From positions 372,001 through 436,000 of the forward strand of contig OZ244906.1 of assembly GCA_965221655.1 (NCBI GenBank): a DNA stretch of 64,000 nt. Direction: 5' to 3'. Both the position numbers and the translations under genes were made by a program. A model generated the notes under the pieces. It had not been told where the DNA came from, made no database searches, and was given only the letters and a program-made list of their open reading frames with translations. Numbering within the stretch: position 1 is the first letter of the stretch; the number at the start of each line of letters is the position of its first letter. This DNA comes from Bin107 sp965221655 (GTDB taxonomy: Bacteria > UBA8248). Below are positions 1-9,105 of this stretch, piece after piece.

Positions 1-419
1 CCGATGGCGAGAAACGCAACCCTAAACCAAAGGCTTGAAGCCACTTCGAGAACGATTTGCTGGAGGAACAATGAGCCGGTCGACCAGACCATTACGCTGG
101 AGAGCCGCTCGACAGCGTCATTTACAGGGTCGAGCAATTCCCCGGCTTGGATAGATAGCACAAAAGGGACTTTGACTTGCGAGCTCTGTGCTACGGAAAC
201 CAGTGCGTTGATGCCCCGCGCCAGAGCGTAGATGCCGATGGATTCGTTTCTCGTTGTTTCGACGTGCTTTTGGGCGGAATTGTCCACCCACCCGGCAGAG
301 GAAAGCACAATCAGCGCGAATGCGAGGATCAGGGAATTTCTCTGACCAGAGAAAATTTTCTTAGCCGCGCGAGCGATTCTTTCCAAATGCGCGCTTGGGT
401 TCGAAGGGCTGTTCGGCAC
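1..419 (-). CDS. Conserved membrane protein, C-terminus cut off by window edge
   Basis: The minus-strand frame is open from a GTG at 419 to the window edge, giving 139 residues. It has a hydrophobic segment (about residues 29-45, SLILAFALIVLSS) and another in the last 30 residues (MVWSTGSLFLQQIVL). The segment between carries the phrase ALARGINALVSVAQ and a DPVNDAVERLS motif. I recall similar phrases in uncharacterised membrane proteins of marine proteobacteria, but I cannot name a function. The gene begins 24 bases after the VOC gene stop, so the two are probably co-transcribed. A TTG further in (MPNSPSNPSAH region) is an alternative start. Confidence 0.6.
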   Translation of the reverse strand, partial: MPNSPSNPSAHLERIARAAKKIFSGQRNSLILAFALIVLSSAGWVDNSAQKHVETTRNESIGIYALARGINALVSVAQSSQVKVPFVLSIQAGELLDPVNDAVERLSSVMVWSTGSLFLQQIVLEVASSLWFRVAFLAI

Positions 420-443
420 CTGGGGCTTCTCCCGCGCGTGAGG

Positions 444-1076
444 TCAGGCGGAGTTGTCCGCGACCCTCTCCCGCACGCCGTCCATGCTCGATACGCCCGG
501 CCGCCAGGCGGGGGGCGGGTCGGCGGCGTCGCGCGCGTAGCCGTCGCGCTCGAGCCTGGCGCGGTACCAGCCCTCGTTCACGCGGTTGGAGTCTGCGTCC
601 ATGCGCGCCATGTCGCAGAAAATCTCGATGCCGTTTCCGCACGGGTCGTGAAAGTAAAAGGCGCGGTTCTCGCCCAGGGTGCCGTCGCCCTCAGGATGCG
701 TGGGGCTGTGGACGAGCGGGCCTGCGGCTATCTCTATGCCTTTGGAGCGCACGTGGTGCGCCCAGGCTTCGAGCTCTTCTTTCGAGCCCACCTCAAAGGC
801 GACGTGGTGCAGACCCACCTCGGGCTTGCGCATGTCGCCCTCCCGGGGGGCGAGCCCCGCCTCCTTGGGATAGGCGATGAGAGAAACCTCGTGGTGGCCC
901 TCGCCGCAGCGCATGAAGCAGATGCCCCAGGGGTTGTGGGGGTTGTCGCCGGGCTCGTAGCGGTCAGATACCACCAGGCCCATCACGTCGCTATAGAAGT
1001 TAACGGCCTCATCTAGGTCGTGGACCTTGAGACCCACGTGCTGGATGCGCCTGAGGGTGGGGGGAGGGGTGGACAT
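444..1076 (-). CDS. VOC-family metalloenzyme (glyoxalase / extradiol dioxygenase type)
   Basis: The 210-residue protein has the paired beta-alpha-beta-beta-beta modules of the vicinal oxygen chelate fold. The N-terminal module starts at RRIQHVGLKVHDLDEAV and the second at GLHHVAFEV. Candidate metal ligands are the His of QHVGL, the His of LHHVAF and the Glu of GIEIF after the FHDPCGNGIE stretch, which is typical of catechol 2,3-dioxygenase-like members. AGGAG sits just upstream of the ATG. The gene follows the TRAP permease on the same strand by 28 bases and could belong to that operon. The substrate is unknown; it may be an aromatic or a glyoxal adduct. Confidence 0.8.
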   Translation of the reverse strand: MSTPPPTLRRIQHVGLKVHDLDEAVNFYSDVMGLVVSDRYEPGDNPHNPWGICFMRCGEGHHEVSLIAYPKEAGLAPREGDMRKPEVGLHHVAFEVGSKEELEAWAHHVRSKGIEIAAGPLVHSPTHPEGDGTLGENRAFYFHDPCGNGIEIFCDMARMDADSNRVNEGWYRARLERDGYARDAADPPPAWRPGVSSMDGVRERVADNSA

Positions 1077-1104
1077 GGTTCGCTCCTTTTCGCGTGTACG
1101 CGCC

Positions 1105-3573
1105 TCAGGCGGGCTGGGGGTCTACGCCGCCGCGCGTCTTTTGCATCACGAATACCGCTACGAGTGCGACCAGGCCCACGCCGTAGGCGCCGTAGCGCAG
1201 GTCGCCCTCGATGGGGGTTACGAAGGTGATGAAGTTCCCGACCGGCAGCAGCAGGCACACCGAGCCGGCGAACATGAGGCCGCGCTCCAGACCGTTGGCC
1301 GTGCGCGTCATGAAGTTCTCCATCCAGCCCGCCCAGCCGACGATGCCCACCAGACACGCCGCGAAGGTGATGGACACCTCGGTCGTCGTGCCGCTGAGAA
1401 GCAGCGGGGTGTAGACGAACAAGAAGGGCATGATGAACAGCCACGAGGCGAGCTTGAGCGCCTGAAAGCCCGTCTTCACCGGGTCCGATACCGCGATGGC
1501 GCTCGCTGCATAGGCGGCCAGGGCGACCGGCGGAGTAACCGCGCTCACGACGGCCACCCAGTAGCAGATGAGGTGGGCGTGCACCGTGGGAACCCCCAGG
1601 TTCGTGAGCGCGATGACGCCGAAGATGACCAACACCACATAGCTCGCCGTGATGGGCAGGCCCATGCCGACGATGTAGCCGGCGATGATCACCCAGATGA
1701 TGGTGAGCGGCAGGAGGCCGAAGCTGAATTCCGTCAGCAGTATGGAGATGCGCCCTGATAAGTCGCTCTGCGTCGCGCAGGAGAGCAGAATGCCCAGCAC
1801 GCAGGCGATGCAGCCGATGACGAGCGTGTTCCGCGCGCCCGCCTCGAGCGAAATCCAGGTAATCTTGACGAGGTTGACCACAATTTCGCCGAGCCGCCGA
1901 AACAACACGGCGCCCGTCTCGTGCTCGGGGCTTGCGGATTCGCCCTGCGCGGCGCAGACGAGCACCTCGCCGAGCTTCAGGGCGATGAAGGCCGCAATCG
2001 CCCAGAACAGGGCGTCTCCCCAGTTCATGCCGCGCAGCGTGTCCGCGAACCAGGAGAATGGCGCTCCCACCTGCAGCCCGAAGTAGTAGGAGAAGACGCC
2101 GAAGGCGATCGAGGCGAAGAGGAACGGGCGGGCCGTCTTCTCCGCCGTCGGGACTTTGATGAGCGAGAGCAGCTCGCTCGTCTTGAGCAGGACGATGAGG
2201 CAGATGGTCTTGAAGGCCGCGAGAAACGCCGAGTCGCCGATGACGAGGTAGTACACCATCACGGGGATGGGCAGCAGAAAGTGCAGGCGCGGAACGATTC
2301 TGCTCCACGGGGGCAGCTCCGACGCCGGAACGCCGTGGAGCCCGCGCCGCACGGCGCGGATGTAGACCATGTAGCCCACCGAGAGGTAGTAGAGGACGGC
2401 GGGCAGCGTCGCGATTTTGACGATCTCGAAGTAGGGCGTTTCGGTGAGCTGGGCCACCAGGAAGGCGGCCCCCGCCATGATGGGCGGCATGTAGGCTCCG
2501 CCCGTGGAGGCGGCCGCCTCGACCGCGCCCGCGAATTCTGAGCGATAGCCCACGCGCTTCATGAGCGGAATGGTGAAGGTGCCCGTCGTCACCACGTTGG
2601 CCACCCCGCTGCCCGAAATCATGCCGAACAGCCCGCTCGACATGACGGCGGTGAGTCCGGGGCCGCCCGTTTTTTGGCCCGTGAGGCGGTAGGTGGCGTC
2701 GATGAGAAACTCGCCCAGGCCGGTTTTTTCGAGAAACGCCCCCAGAACCACGAAAATGACGATGTAGGTGGCAAAGACCTCGACGATGAGGCCCGTCAGC
2801 CCGTCGGCCTCGAGCATCAGGAACTCGGCCACGCGGTCGAGGCCGAAGCCGTCGTGGTACAAGAGCCCCGGCGATATCTGCGCGACGGGCTTGAAGCTGT
2901 AGATGAGGAACAAAAAGCCGATGAAGGGAATAACGGGACCGATGACGCGCCTTGCGATGTCGAAGCTCACCGCCGTGAGCAGCACCGTGTAGATGACCAC
3001 CGAGGTGGGCACGGGGCCGCCGATGCGCGTGGTGAGCTCGATGTTGTAGATGTTCCACCAGATGATGGGGGCGATGGCCGAGACGATGAACAGCCAGTCC
3101 GAAATCGTCGGCAGCTCCGATACGCGCTCCCGCGTGGCGTCGCGCCAGTAGAGCCCAGCGCCCGTCAGCCCGCCGATGAGGGCAAGGAGGTAGGTGCCCC
3201 CGCTCATGAAGTCGCTCCACAACTCCGCGCGGCTGAAGACGCCCCACCACACCCAAAGCAGCATGGCCGCGCACATGACGACGAGTGCGAAGAACGAGAA
3301 TATCTCGTCGAGCCAGGCGAAGCCCTCCCGCACGGGCCGCTGCCTGCCCTTGTAGACGAGGATGCACAAAGAGGCGGTCGCAAGAATGTAGACGCCCTTG
3401 AATATCTCCGAACGCGGCGGGCCGAAGTAGGAGATATGTACGAAGAAATAGGAGAACGCGACCGCGATGATCGAGACGACGATGCGCGAGAAGCCGCGCA
3501 GGTCTCTCGGCACGACCATCTCGTCCGATATCAGGCCGATCTTCATCAAAAAGGGCAAGAGGTTCCGGAACAT
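1105..3573 (-). CDS. TRAP transporter fused permease (4TM/12TM, DctQM fusion)
   Basis: This 822-residue, very hydrophobic protein has the length and order of the fused small (DctQ-like) and large (DctM-like) membrane subunits used by TAXI-type TRAP transporters. The large-subunit signature GAFLEKTGLGEFLI and the glycine-rich SSGLFGMISGSGVANVV motif lie in the middle third. A second symmetric half near GMGLPITASYVVL repeats the pattern. TRAP systems are sodium- or proton-coupled importers of organic acids, with the permease in the inner membrane. The binding protein gene lies immediately upstream, separated by 126 bases that contain a strong hairpin. The cargo cannot be read from sequence. Confidence 0.93.
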   Translation of the reverse strand: MFRNLLPFLMKIGLISDEMVVPRDLRGFSRIVVSIIAVAFSYFFVHISYFGPPRSEIFKGVYILATASLCILVYKGRQRPVREGFAWLDEIFSFFALVVMCAAMLLWVWWGVFSRAELWSDFMSGGTYLLALIGGLTGAGLYWRDATRERVSELPTISDWLFIVSAIAPIIWWNIYNIELTTRIGGPVPTSVVIYTVLLTAVSFDIARRVIGPVIPFIGFLFLIYSFKPVAQISPGLLYHDGFGLDRVAEFLMLEADGLTGLIVEVFATYIVIFVVLGAFLEKTGLGEFLIDATYRLTGQKTGGPGLTAVMSSGLFGMISGSGVANVVTTGTFTIPLMKRVGYRSEFAGAVEAAASTGGAYMPPIMAGAAFLVAQLTETPYFEIVKIATLPAVLYYLSVGYMVYIRAVRRGLHGVPASELPPWSRIVPRLHFLLPIPVMVYYLVIGDSAFLAAFKTICLIVLLKTSELLSLIKVPTAEKTARPFLFASIAFGVFSYYFGLQVGAPFSWFADTLRGMNWGDALFWAIAAFIALKLGEVLVCAAQGESASPEHETGAVLFRRLGEIVVNLVKITWISLEAGARNTLVIGCIACVLGILLSCATQSDLSGRISILLTEFSFGLLPLTIIWVIIAGYIVGMGLPITASYVVLVIFGVIALTNLGVPTVHAHLICYWVAVVSAVTPPVALAAYAASAIAVSDPVKTGFQALKLASWLFIMPFLFVYTPLLLSGTTTEVSITFAACLVGIVGWAGWMENFMTRTANGLERGLMFAGSVCLLLPVGNFITFVTPIEGDLRYGAYGVGLVALVAVFVMQKTRGGVDPQPA

Positions 3574-3631
3574 GGCGTCCTTACCTTGACTGAGGGCATC
3601 CGCGCACGTGCGCGTGGTGGGCGAAAGAATG

Positions 3632-3666
3632 CCGGGGAGGAGGAGAGCGGCTCTCCCCCTCCCCGG
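3632..3666 (-). promoter_or_regulatory. Intercistronic hairpin between TAXI binding protein and permease
   Basis: Arms 3632-3647 and 3651-3666 pair at 15 of 16 positions around a 3-base loop, with one A/C mismatch. No T-run follows on the minus strand, so it is not a classical terminator. A stable stem after a binding-protein gene usually protects its transcript end and lets the binding protein be made in excess over the permease. That role here is inference. Confidence 0.55.
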
Positions 3667-3699
3667 GTGGTTGCCGGCGCAAGTGGTGCGCGCCGCGGA

Positions 3700-4692
3700 T
3701 CAGAAGCCTTTCACGACCTCGTCGGGCACCTTCACGCCGCGCTCTTTCCAGTAGCGCGCAGCGGCGGGGTGCACCCAGATTTTATGCACCTTGAGGGCGT
3801 TGAAGTTCCCGCTCAGGTCGCGCCAGTAGCGCGCCGTCTTGGTCAGCTGCTTGAGGTTCTCGGGCGCGGCGATGACCTTGAGCATGTTGTAGACGGCGTC
3901 GTTCGACATCTGCTTGTGGGCGATCCACCAGACGTCGTAGGCGATGGAGCGCGCAGGCTCGGTCATGCCCCGGACTTCCTTCTGGGGAGGAATGGTGACG
4001 GGCACGTAGAACTTGTGGTCGCTCGTCACTTTCTTCTGCTCGGCCTCGGAGAGGCTGATGTAGCGCACCGGCTTCTGGATGGAGAGCCGCGTGAGCGCCG
4101 GGATGGTGAACGGAGCGCCCGCCGAGCAGTAGACGTCGATCTGGCGGTCGCCCAGAGCGCGGCCCGAGGCGGCGAAGCCCAGGTAGCGCGGCTGAATCTT
4201 GTCGAGGATGCCGGCGGCGGAGAAGATGTTCTTGCAGTTCACGTGGCTGCCGGTGCCCTGCTTGAGCAGGTTCACGCGCTTGCCCACCATGTCCTTGTAG
4301 GACTTGATGGGGCTGTCCGCCAGCACGGCGATGATCTGCGACTGCGCGCGCACGTTGGCGACGATGCGGAAGTCCTTGTTCGCGCCGTCTTTCTTGAACA
4401 GGCCCGTGCCCGTCCAGGACTGATACACCTGGCCGACGTGTCCCCAGGAGGTGGCGAACTCGCCCAGGCTCACGCGGCGTACGTTGGCCACCGAGCCCGC
4501 CGAGGGGGAGTACTGGAAGTAGAACTTGCCGCCCATCTTGCGGTTGAGCAGCTGGGTGCCTGCGCTGATGGAGGGATGCCACGCGCCGCCCGAGGGGCCG
4601 CCGCCGAAGCGGTAGCGCTCGGCCGCGTCCGCCGCGCCGGCGAGGAGGGCGAGCATGGCCGCCGTCATCACGAATGATACGAATTTCTTCAT
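3700..4692 (-). CDS. TAXI-family TRAP transporter solute-binding protein
   Basis: The 330-residue protein begins with a Sec signal peptide (MKKFVSFVMTAAMLALLAGAADA, cleavage near residue 23-24). The family hallmark GGGPSGGAWHPS follows at the mature N-terminus. TAXI proteins are periplasmic receptors that hand ligand to a fused TRAP permease, and that permease is the next gene downstream. AGGAG lies before the ATG. Known TAXI ligands are dicarboxylates and amino acids, but the ligand here is not evident. It is the first gene of a probable operon running leftward through the permease and perhaps the VOC enzyme. Confidence 0.92.
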   Translation of the reverse strand: MKKFVSFVMTAAMLALLAGAADAAERYRFGGGPSGGAWHPSISAGTQLLNRKMGGKFYFQYSPSAGSVANVRRVSLGEFATSWGHVGQVYQSWTGTGLFKKDGANKDFRIVANVRAQSQIIAVLADSPIKSYKDMVGKRVNLLKQGTGSHVNCKNIFSAAGILDKIQPRYLGFAASGRALGDRQIDVYCSAGAPFTIPALTRLSIQKPVRYISLSEAEQKKVTSDHKFYVPVTIPPQKEVRGMTEPARSIAYDVWWIAHKQMSNDAVYNMLKVIAAPENLKQLTKTARYWRDLSGNFNALKVHKIWVHPAAARYWKERGVKVPDEVVKGF

Positions 4693-5027
4693 TGCGGGCT
4701 CCTTTTCGTGGTCGAATCACGATCGGGTGAATGGCGATGCTGCCGCATTGCCGAATGAGCGCTTGTGCGCACGGAGGATTTTATGGGGCCTCCTCCCTGT
4801 GAAGTCGAAAGCGTGACGCTCCGTCGTTGTGAACGCGCCTCGTTTTTTGCGCAGATTGGGTATCAATTATCCCTGCACGAACTGCGGTGTCAAGTGCGGC
4901 CCCCCGCTTTGGGGCACGCCGCGAGAGCATTTTCCGCCGATGTGTGGTAAGGAATGGGCGAGCGACATCACACCTTCAGCGAGAACGGACGGCGGCGAAC
5001 CCCGCCGCCCCCACCAGGAGAATACGG
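4693..5027. other. 335-base divergent intergenic region, no convincing gene
   Basis: The stretch separates the leftward TRAP operon from the rightward oxidoreductase. It must hold the promoters for both, but I see no clear -35/-10 pair. Short open frames exist (for example from 4829, with a Cys-rich NYPCTNCGVKCG phrase) but lack homology that I recognise. Confidence 0.4.
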
Positions 5028-6008
5028 ATGAAGGCGATACACGTGCATGAATTCGGCGACCCCGCGGTGATGGTCCTTGAAGACGCGCAGGACCCGACGC
5101 CCGGAGCGGGGCAAATTCTCGTTCGCGTGCGCGCCGCGGGCGTGAACCCCGTGGACACGACCTTTCGCTCCGGGGCGCATCCGCTCTCCAGGAGCCTCGC
5201 GCTGCCCTGGACGCCGGGCATCGACGCGGCGGGCGAGGTGTTGGCCGCGGGCGAGGGCGTGGAGGGGTTTTCTCCGGGCGACAGGGTGTTCGGCGCGGCG
5301 ACGAGCGGCAGCTACGCCGAGCAGGCCCTGCTCAGCCCGCTGCGCACGGCCAGACTGCCCGAGAACCTCACCTGGGAGGAGGGCGCCTCGTTTCCGGTGG
5401 TGCTCTACACTGCCTATTACGCACTCGTCTACAAGGCGGGCGTCAAGGCAGGCGAGACGGTGCTCATCCACGCGGGCGCGGGCGGCGTGGGCTGTATGGC
5501 GATCCAGATCGCCAAGGCGGCGGGGGCGCGCGTCATCACCACGGTGAGTTCTGCCGAGAAGGCGGAGTTTTGCCGCGCGTTCGGCGCCGACGTGATCGTC
5601 AACTACCGCGAGGAGGATTTTGCGGAGCGATGCCTGGCCGAGACCGACGGACGCGGGGTGGACTCCGTCATCGAGATGGTGGCGGCGGAGAATTTTGACG
5701 CCGATTGCCGGGCGGTGAAGAAGTACGGCTGCATCGTCGTGCTGGGGGCGGGCACGGGCAAAAACCCCGTGGGGTCGGTGAACTACCCGCCCTTCTACTC
5801 GAAGGACATCGACGTGCGGGGGCTGAGCCTGTTCAACTCCGACCCCGTCTTCCCGGCGATGGTGCGCCACCTCGGCCTTTTGCTGAGCGAGGGCAAGGTG
5901 CGCGCCTCCGTGGGCGAGACGATGCCTCTGGCCGAGGCGCCCCGCGCCCACGAGACGCTGATGACGGGGCGGGTGTTCGGAAAAATCGTTCTGACGGTGG
6001 GCGAATAG
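5028..6008 (+). CDS. NADPH:quinone oxidoreductase-like MDR enzyme
   Basis: The 326-residue protein belongs to the medium-chain dehydrogenase/reductase superfamily, quinone reductase branch. It has a GroES-like N-terminal domain (MKAIHVHEFGDPAVM) and a Rossmann fold with HAGAGGVGCMAIQIAK. The zinc ligands of alcohol dehydrogenases are missing, as expected for this zinc-free group. The ATG at 5028 is chosen because homologous paralogues at 28.1 and 29.1 kb start at the same point and AGGAG lies at 5016-5020. The frame extends further upstream without homology. The likely role is NADPH-dependent reduction of a quinone or enone; the substrate is unknown. A thioesterase and a CoA-transferase follow on the same strand. 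Confidence 0.88.
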   Translation: MKAIHVHEFGDPAVMVLEDAQDPTPGAGQILVRVRAAGVNPVDTTFRSGAHPLSRSLALPWTPGIDAAGEVLAAGEGVEGFSPGDRVFGAATSGSYAEQALLSPLRTARLPENLTWEEGASFPVVLYTAYYALVYKAGVKAGETVLIHAGAGGVGCMAIQIAKAAGARVITTVSSAEKAEFCRAFGADVIVNYREEDFAERCLAETDGRGVDSVIEMVAAENFDADCRAVKKYGCIVVLGAGTGKNPVGSVNYPPFYSKDIDVRGLSLFNSDPVFPAMVRHLGLLLSEGKVRASVGETMPLAEAPRAHETLMTGRVFGKIVLTVGE

Positions 6009-6044
6009 GCCATTGCCCACGCTTGCGCATGGGGTGAACCTTCC

Positions 6045-6476
6045 GTGAACGACGAAGCGGGCAGGGGAGACGCAATTCGCCCGGGCATCGAGGGCGTATA
6101 TTCGGTCGTCGTGGCCGCCGAGCACGTGCCCCTGCACCTGCGGGGGACGAACGCCGAGGTGGTGGCGACGCCCGAACTCGTGCGTTTCATGGAGCGCGCC
6201 GCCATGGACGCGCTGGCGGAGCATCTCGGCCCCGGGGAGACGAGCGTGGGCACCAGGGTTTCGCTCACGCACATGGCGGGAACGCCCAGGGGGATGCGGG
6301 TCGAGGCGCGCGCGCGGCTCGTCGAGCGCGCGGGCAGGCGCTGCGTATTCGAGGCGGAAATCCGCGACGAGGTGGAGGTCGTCGCCCGGGGGAGCAACGA
6401 GCGCTTCATCGTCCCCAAAGAGCGCACGAACGCCGGGCTCCTGCGCAAGATAGAGCAGGTCGACGGACGCGCCTGA
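6045..6476 (+). CDS. Hot-dog thioesterase of the FlK (fluoroacetyl-CoA thioesterase) family
   Basis: The 143-residue single-domain hot-dog protein starts at a GTG 37 bases after the oxidoreductase stop. Thr42, Glu50 and His76 (in ATPEL, MERAA and LTHMAGTP) fall at the positions of the FlK catalytic triad from Streptomyces cattleya. This supports an acyl-CoA thioesterase of that family. FlK itself prefers fluoroacetyl-CoA; most relatives have unknown substrates and I do not infer fluoroacetate here. The following CoA-transferase suggests joint handling of a short acyl-CoA. Confidence 0.8.
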   Translation: MNDEAGRGDAIRPGIEGVYSVVVAAEHVPLHLRGTNAEVVATPELVRFMERAAMDALAEHLGPGETSVGTRVSLTHMAGTPRGMRVEARARLVERAGRRCVFEAEIRDEVEVVARGSNERFIVPKERTNAGLLRKIEQVDGRA

Positions 6477-6495
6477 GAAGATTGCAAGGGAAGAC

Positions 6496-7668
6496 ATGGG
6501 CGCACTGGACGGCATTCGGGTGCTTGACCTCACGCATTACGTGGCGGGGCCGTTTTGCACCTTGATGATGGGCGACGCGGGCGCGGACGTCGTCAAGCTC
6601 GAGCCGCTCACGGGCGATCGCGTTCGCAACTTTCCCTCCTCATTTGAAGGGGAGAGCAGGCTGTTCCTGGGGCTGAACCGCAGCAAGCGCAGCCTCGCCC
6701 TTGACTTGCGGAGCGAGGAGGGCCGCGACGTCGCCCACAAACTCGCCGCGCGGGCAGACGTGTTCGTGGAGGGCTACCGCCCCGGAGCGGTCGAGAACCT
6801 GGGGCTGGGCGCGGACGCGCTCATGCGCGAGAACCCCTGCCTCGTCTACCTCTCGGTTTCCGCCTACGGACAGGCGGGCCCGCTGCGCGAGCGGCGGGGC
6901 ATCGACCCCATCATCCAGACCACGGCGGGCATCCCCTCCGAGCAGGGAGCGGGCGGGCCGCCCACGCTCGTGCAGGGCTCTTTTGTCGATTACATGACGG
7001 GTGCGCTCGCCCTGAGCGCGGTGACGATGGCTCTCTACGTGCGCGAGCGCACGGGCCGGGGCCAGAGGATAGACGCATCGCTGCTGGGAGGAGCCGCGGC
7101 GATGCAGTTCGGACGCCTGGTGTGGGCGCCGGGGAGCGAACCCGTCTCTAAGGTCGAAGACGCCTTAAGCGACAGAATCGCCCGCGTCTATGAGGCCGCC
7201 GACGGGTATCTCTATCTCTACATGGACGTGGATGGTTTTTGGGAGAAGGCGTGTGAGGTGCTCGACCTCCCCGAGTTGCTCGCAGAGAAGGCCTGGCAAA
7301 CGTTTCGGGGAAGGCACGATGCGCGCGCGGACATTATCCCCCGCGTGCAGGAGGTGCTGCGCACAGAGACTGCCGAGGAGTGGGTGCGGCGCTTCGAGGG
7401 CGTGGGCGTGCCGTGTGCGCGCGTGCGCAAACCCGCCGACCTCTACGAAGACGCCCAGATGCGCGCGATGGGCTATCTGGCGCAGGCGGAGCACCCCGAA
7501 TACGGCGTGTTGCGCATCGCGGGCGTTCCCGTGAAGCTGGGAGCAACGCCCTCTTCGGTGCGCAGGCCGCCGCCCGTGCTCGGCCAGCATACCGACGAGG
7601 TGCTGGAAGAATTGGGCTTATCGCAAGGCGAAATATCCGCCCTGCGGGGTGCGGGCGTCGTTCGTTAG
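6496..7668 (+). CDS. Family III CoA-transferase (CaiB/BaiF)
   Basis: The 390-residue protein opens with the typical GIRVLDLTHYVAGPFCTLMMGDAGADVVKLEP. Asp165 in the GSFVDYMTG segment matches the position of the catalytic aspartate of formyl-CoA transferase (Asp169). The interlocked-dimer family moves CoA between carboxylic acids. It lies 20 bases after the FlK-like thioesterase gene and is likely co-transcribed with it and the upstream quinone reductase. The acid pair is unknown. Confidence 0.92.
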   Translation: MGALDGIRVLDLTHYVAGPFCTLMMGDAGADVVKLEPLTGDRVRNFPSSFEGESRLFLGLNRSKRSLALDLRSEEGRDVAHKLAARADVFVEGYRPGAVENLGLGADALMRENPCLVYLSVSAYGQAGPLRERRGIDPIIQTTAGIPSEQGAGGPPTLVQGSFVDYMTGALALSAVTMALYVRERTGRGQRIDASLLGGAAAMQFGRLVWAPGSEPVSKVEDALSDRIARVYEAADGYLYLYMDVDGFWEKACEVLDLPELLAEKAWQTFRGRHDARADIIPRVQEVLRTETAEEWVRRFEGVGVPCARVRKPADLYEDAQMRAMGYLAQAEHPEYGVLRIAGVPVKLGATPSSVRRPPPVLGQHTDEVLEELGLSQGEISALRGAGVVR

Positions 7669-7693
7669 GTGCGGGTTCGCTTGCCCGGTGCGA

Positions 7694-7722
7694 TTGACCG
7701 GCGCGGCCGCCCCGCATAGGAT
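7694..7722 (+). promoter_or_regulatory. Putative sigma-70 promoter for the alpha/beta hydrolase
   Basis: TTGACC (7694-7699) and TAGGAT (7717-7722) are spaced by 17 bases, about 80 bases before the hydrolase ATG and downstream of the CoA-transferase stop. The match is good but rests on sequence alone. Confidence 0.45.
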
Positions 7723-7801
7723 TCGTTCACATCCCGCGGACAAATATGCTTTGTCGTCGACCATACGTCCCTTTGTCGCAACCCTGTAACGGGAGAGAGA
7801 A

Positions 7802-9022
7802 ATGATTCGCAAACTGCGCACCGAACGAGACAACCAGCAGTGGATGCTCGACCTCGCCCTCAACATGCGGGGCCGGGTGCAGAACTTCGAGCGCGATTAC
7901 CTGGAAGTGCCCTCGGGCAAGCGCGCCCACAACTACCAGATGCTGCCCAAGGTGTGGCGCGAGTCCGCCGAGGCGCACGAGCTCCTGGGGAAGAAGGCCC
8001 AGAAAGAAGGCTTCGACGCCACGGCGACCGAGCACTACGACCACGCCATCGAGGCCTACCGCATGGCGCAGCACCCGATTTTCTACGACGACAACCCGGT
8101 GAAGATTTACCTCAACAACAAACTCAAGGAGATGGTCGACCGCCGCTCGGAGACGGCCTCCTACCCCATAGAGCGCGTCGAGGTGCCCTTCGACGACGGC
8201 AAAACCATATCGTGCCTGCTGCATCTGCTGCCTGACCGCCGCAAGGCCCCCTGCGTCATCTACGTGCCGGGCATGGACCAGACGAAGGAGGTCTTCCCGC
8301 TGGCGCGGCGCAACGTGGCCGCCGAGCGGGGCTTTCACGTCATCGCGATGGACGGCCCGGGGCAGGGGAATTCCAACATCCAGAAAATTCGCGCGGTGGG
8401 CGACAACTACGAGCGCGCGGGGGCGGCGGTCATTGACTACCTGCTGGGGCGTGAGGAGGTCGAGCCGACGAAAATCGGCATCTACGGCATCAGCATGGGC
8501 AGCTTCTGGTCGCTGCGCCTGGCGAGCTACGACCACCGCGCGGCGGCGGTTGCGAGCGCAGTGGCGTGCTTCAACCCGAACAACACGATATTCACGCAGT
8601 CCTCGCCGCGCTTCAAGCAGGTGTTCATGTACATGGCGGGCATGGACGACGAGGAGGCGTTCGACGAGATGGCCCGCAACATGACCGTAAAGGGCTACAT
8701 GGACAAGATACAGTGTCCCACCCTGCTGGTTACGGGCGAGTTCGACCCGCTGTGCCCGCTGGAGGACGCCATCGAGGTGTATGAGGACCTCACCTGCAAG
8801 AAGGAGATGTGGGTGTTCGAGAACCAGTTCCACCCCCTGGTGAGCCTCAAGAACGTGGGCGGGCTGGACAACCACCAGTACATTCTCGACTGGCTGCACC
8901 GCGCCCTCCACCAGGGCGCCGTAAACGACGCGCGCGTCGCCTACGTCAAGGAAAACGGCGACGGGCCCTTCGGCCAGTGCGAGTGGACGCCGCCGGTAAG
9001 CCCCGGAGAGGTCTACTTCTAG
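7802..9022 (+). CDS. Alpha/beta hydrolase (FrsA/DUF1100-like, with helical N-terminal domain)
   Basis: The 406-residue protein has a helical N-terminal domain of about 120 residues followed by an alpha/beta hydrolase core. The nucleophile elbow is GISMGS with Ser231. The likely acid is the Asp of GEFDPLCP (near 312) and the base the His of ENQFHPL (near 338). The oxyanion region is YVPGMDQ and the DGPGQGNS phrase is family-typical. This architecture resembles FrsA/DUF1100 proteins and 2,6-dihydropseudooxynicotine hydrolase, a C-C bond hydrolase. The exact substrate is not deducible. It appears to start its own transcription unit. Confidence 0.85.
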   Translation: MIRKLRTERDNQQWMLDLALNMRGRVQNFERDYLEVPSGKRAHNYQMLPKVWRESAEAHELLGKKAQKEGFDATATEHYDHAIEAYRMAQHPIFYDDNPVKIYLNNKLKEMVDRRSETASYPIERVEVPFDDGKTISCLLHLLPDRRKAPCVIYVPGMDQTKEVFPLARRNVAAERGFHVIAMDGPGQGNSNIQKIRAVGDNYERAGAAVIDYLLGREEVEPTKIGIYGISMGSFWSLRLASYDHRAAAVASAVACFNPNNTIFTQSSPRFKQVFMYMAGMDDEEAFDEMARNMTVKGYMDKIQCPTLLVTGEFDPLCPLEDAIEVYEDLTCKKEMWVFENQFHPLVSLKNVGGLDNHQYILDWLHRALHQGAVNDARVAYVKENGDGPFGQCEWTPPVSPGEVYF

Positions 9023-9105
9023 GGCGGCGCGGGAGCCGCCGGGCCGGGCGGCCTCCATCAAGAGCGGCTTTGTTTGCGGCGTGCGCGCTCGCCTGGGGAG
9101 ATTTC

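Noticed and set aside
4765..5050. Short open frames in the TRAP-oxidoreductase spacer, including a Cys-rich stretch near 4875
   Set aside because: No family match that I recognise, and the frames overlap the ribosome site of the next gene. The Cys pairs probably arise by chance in GC-rich DNA.
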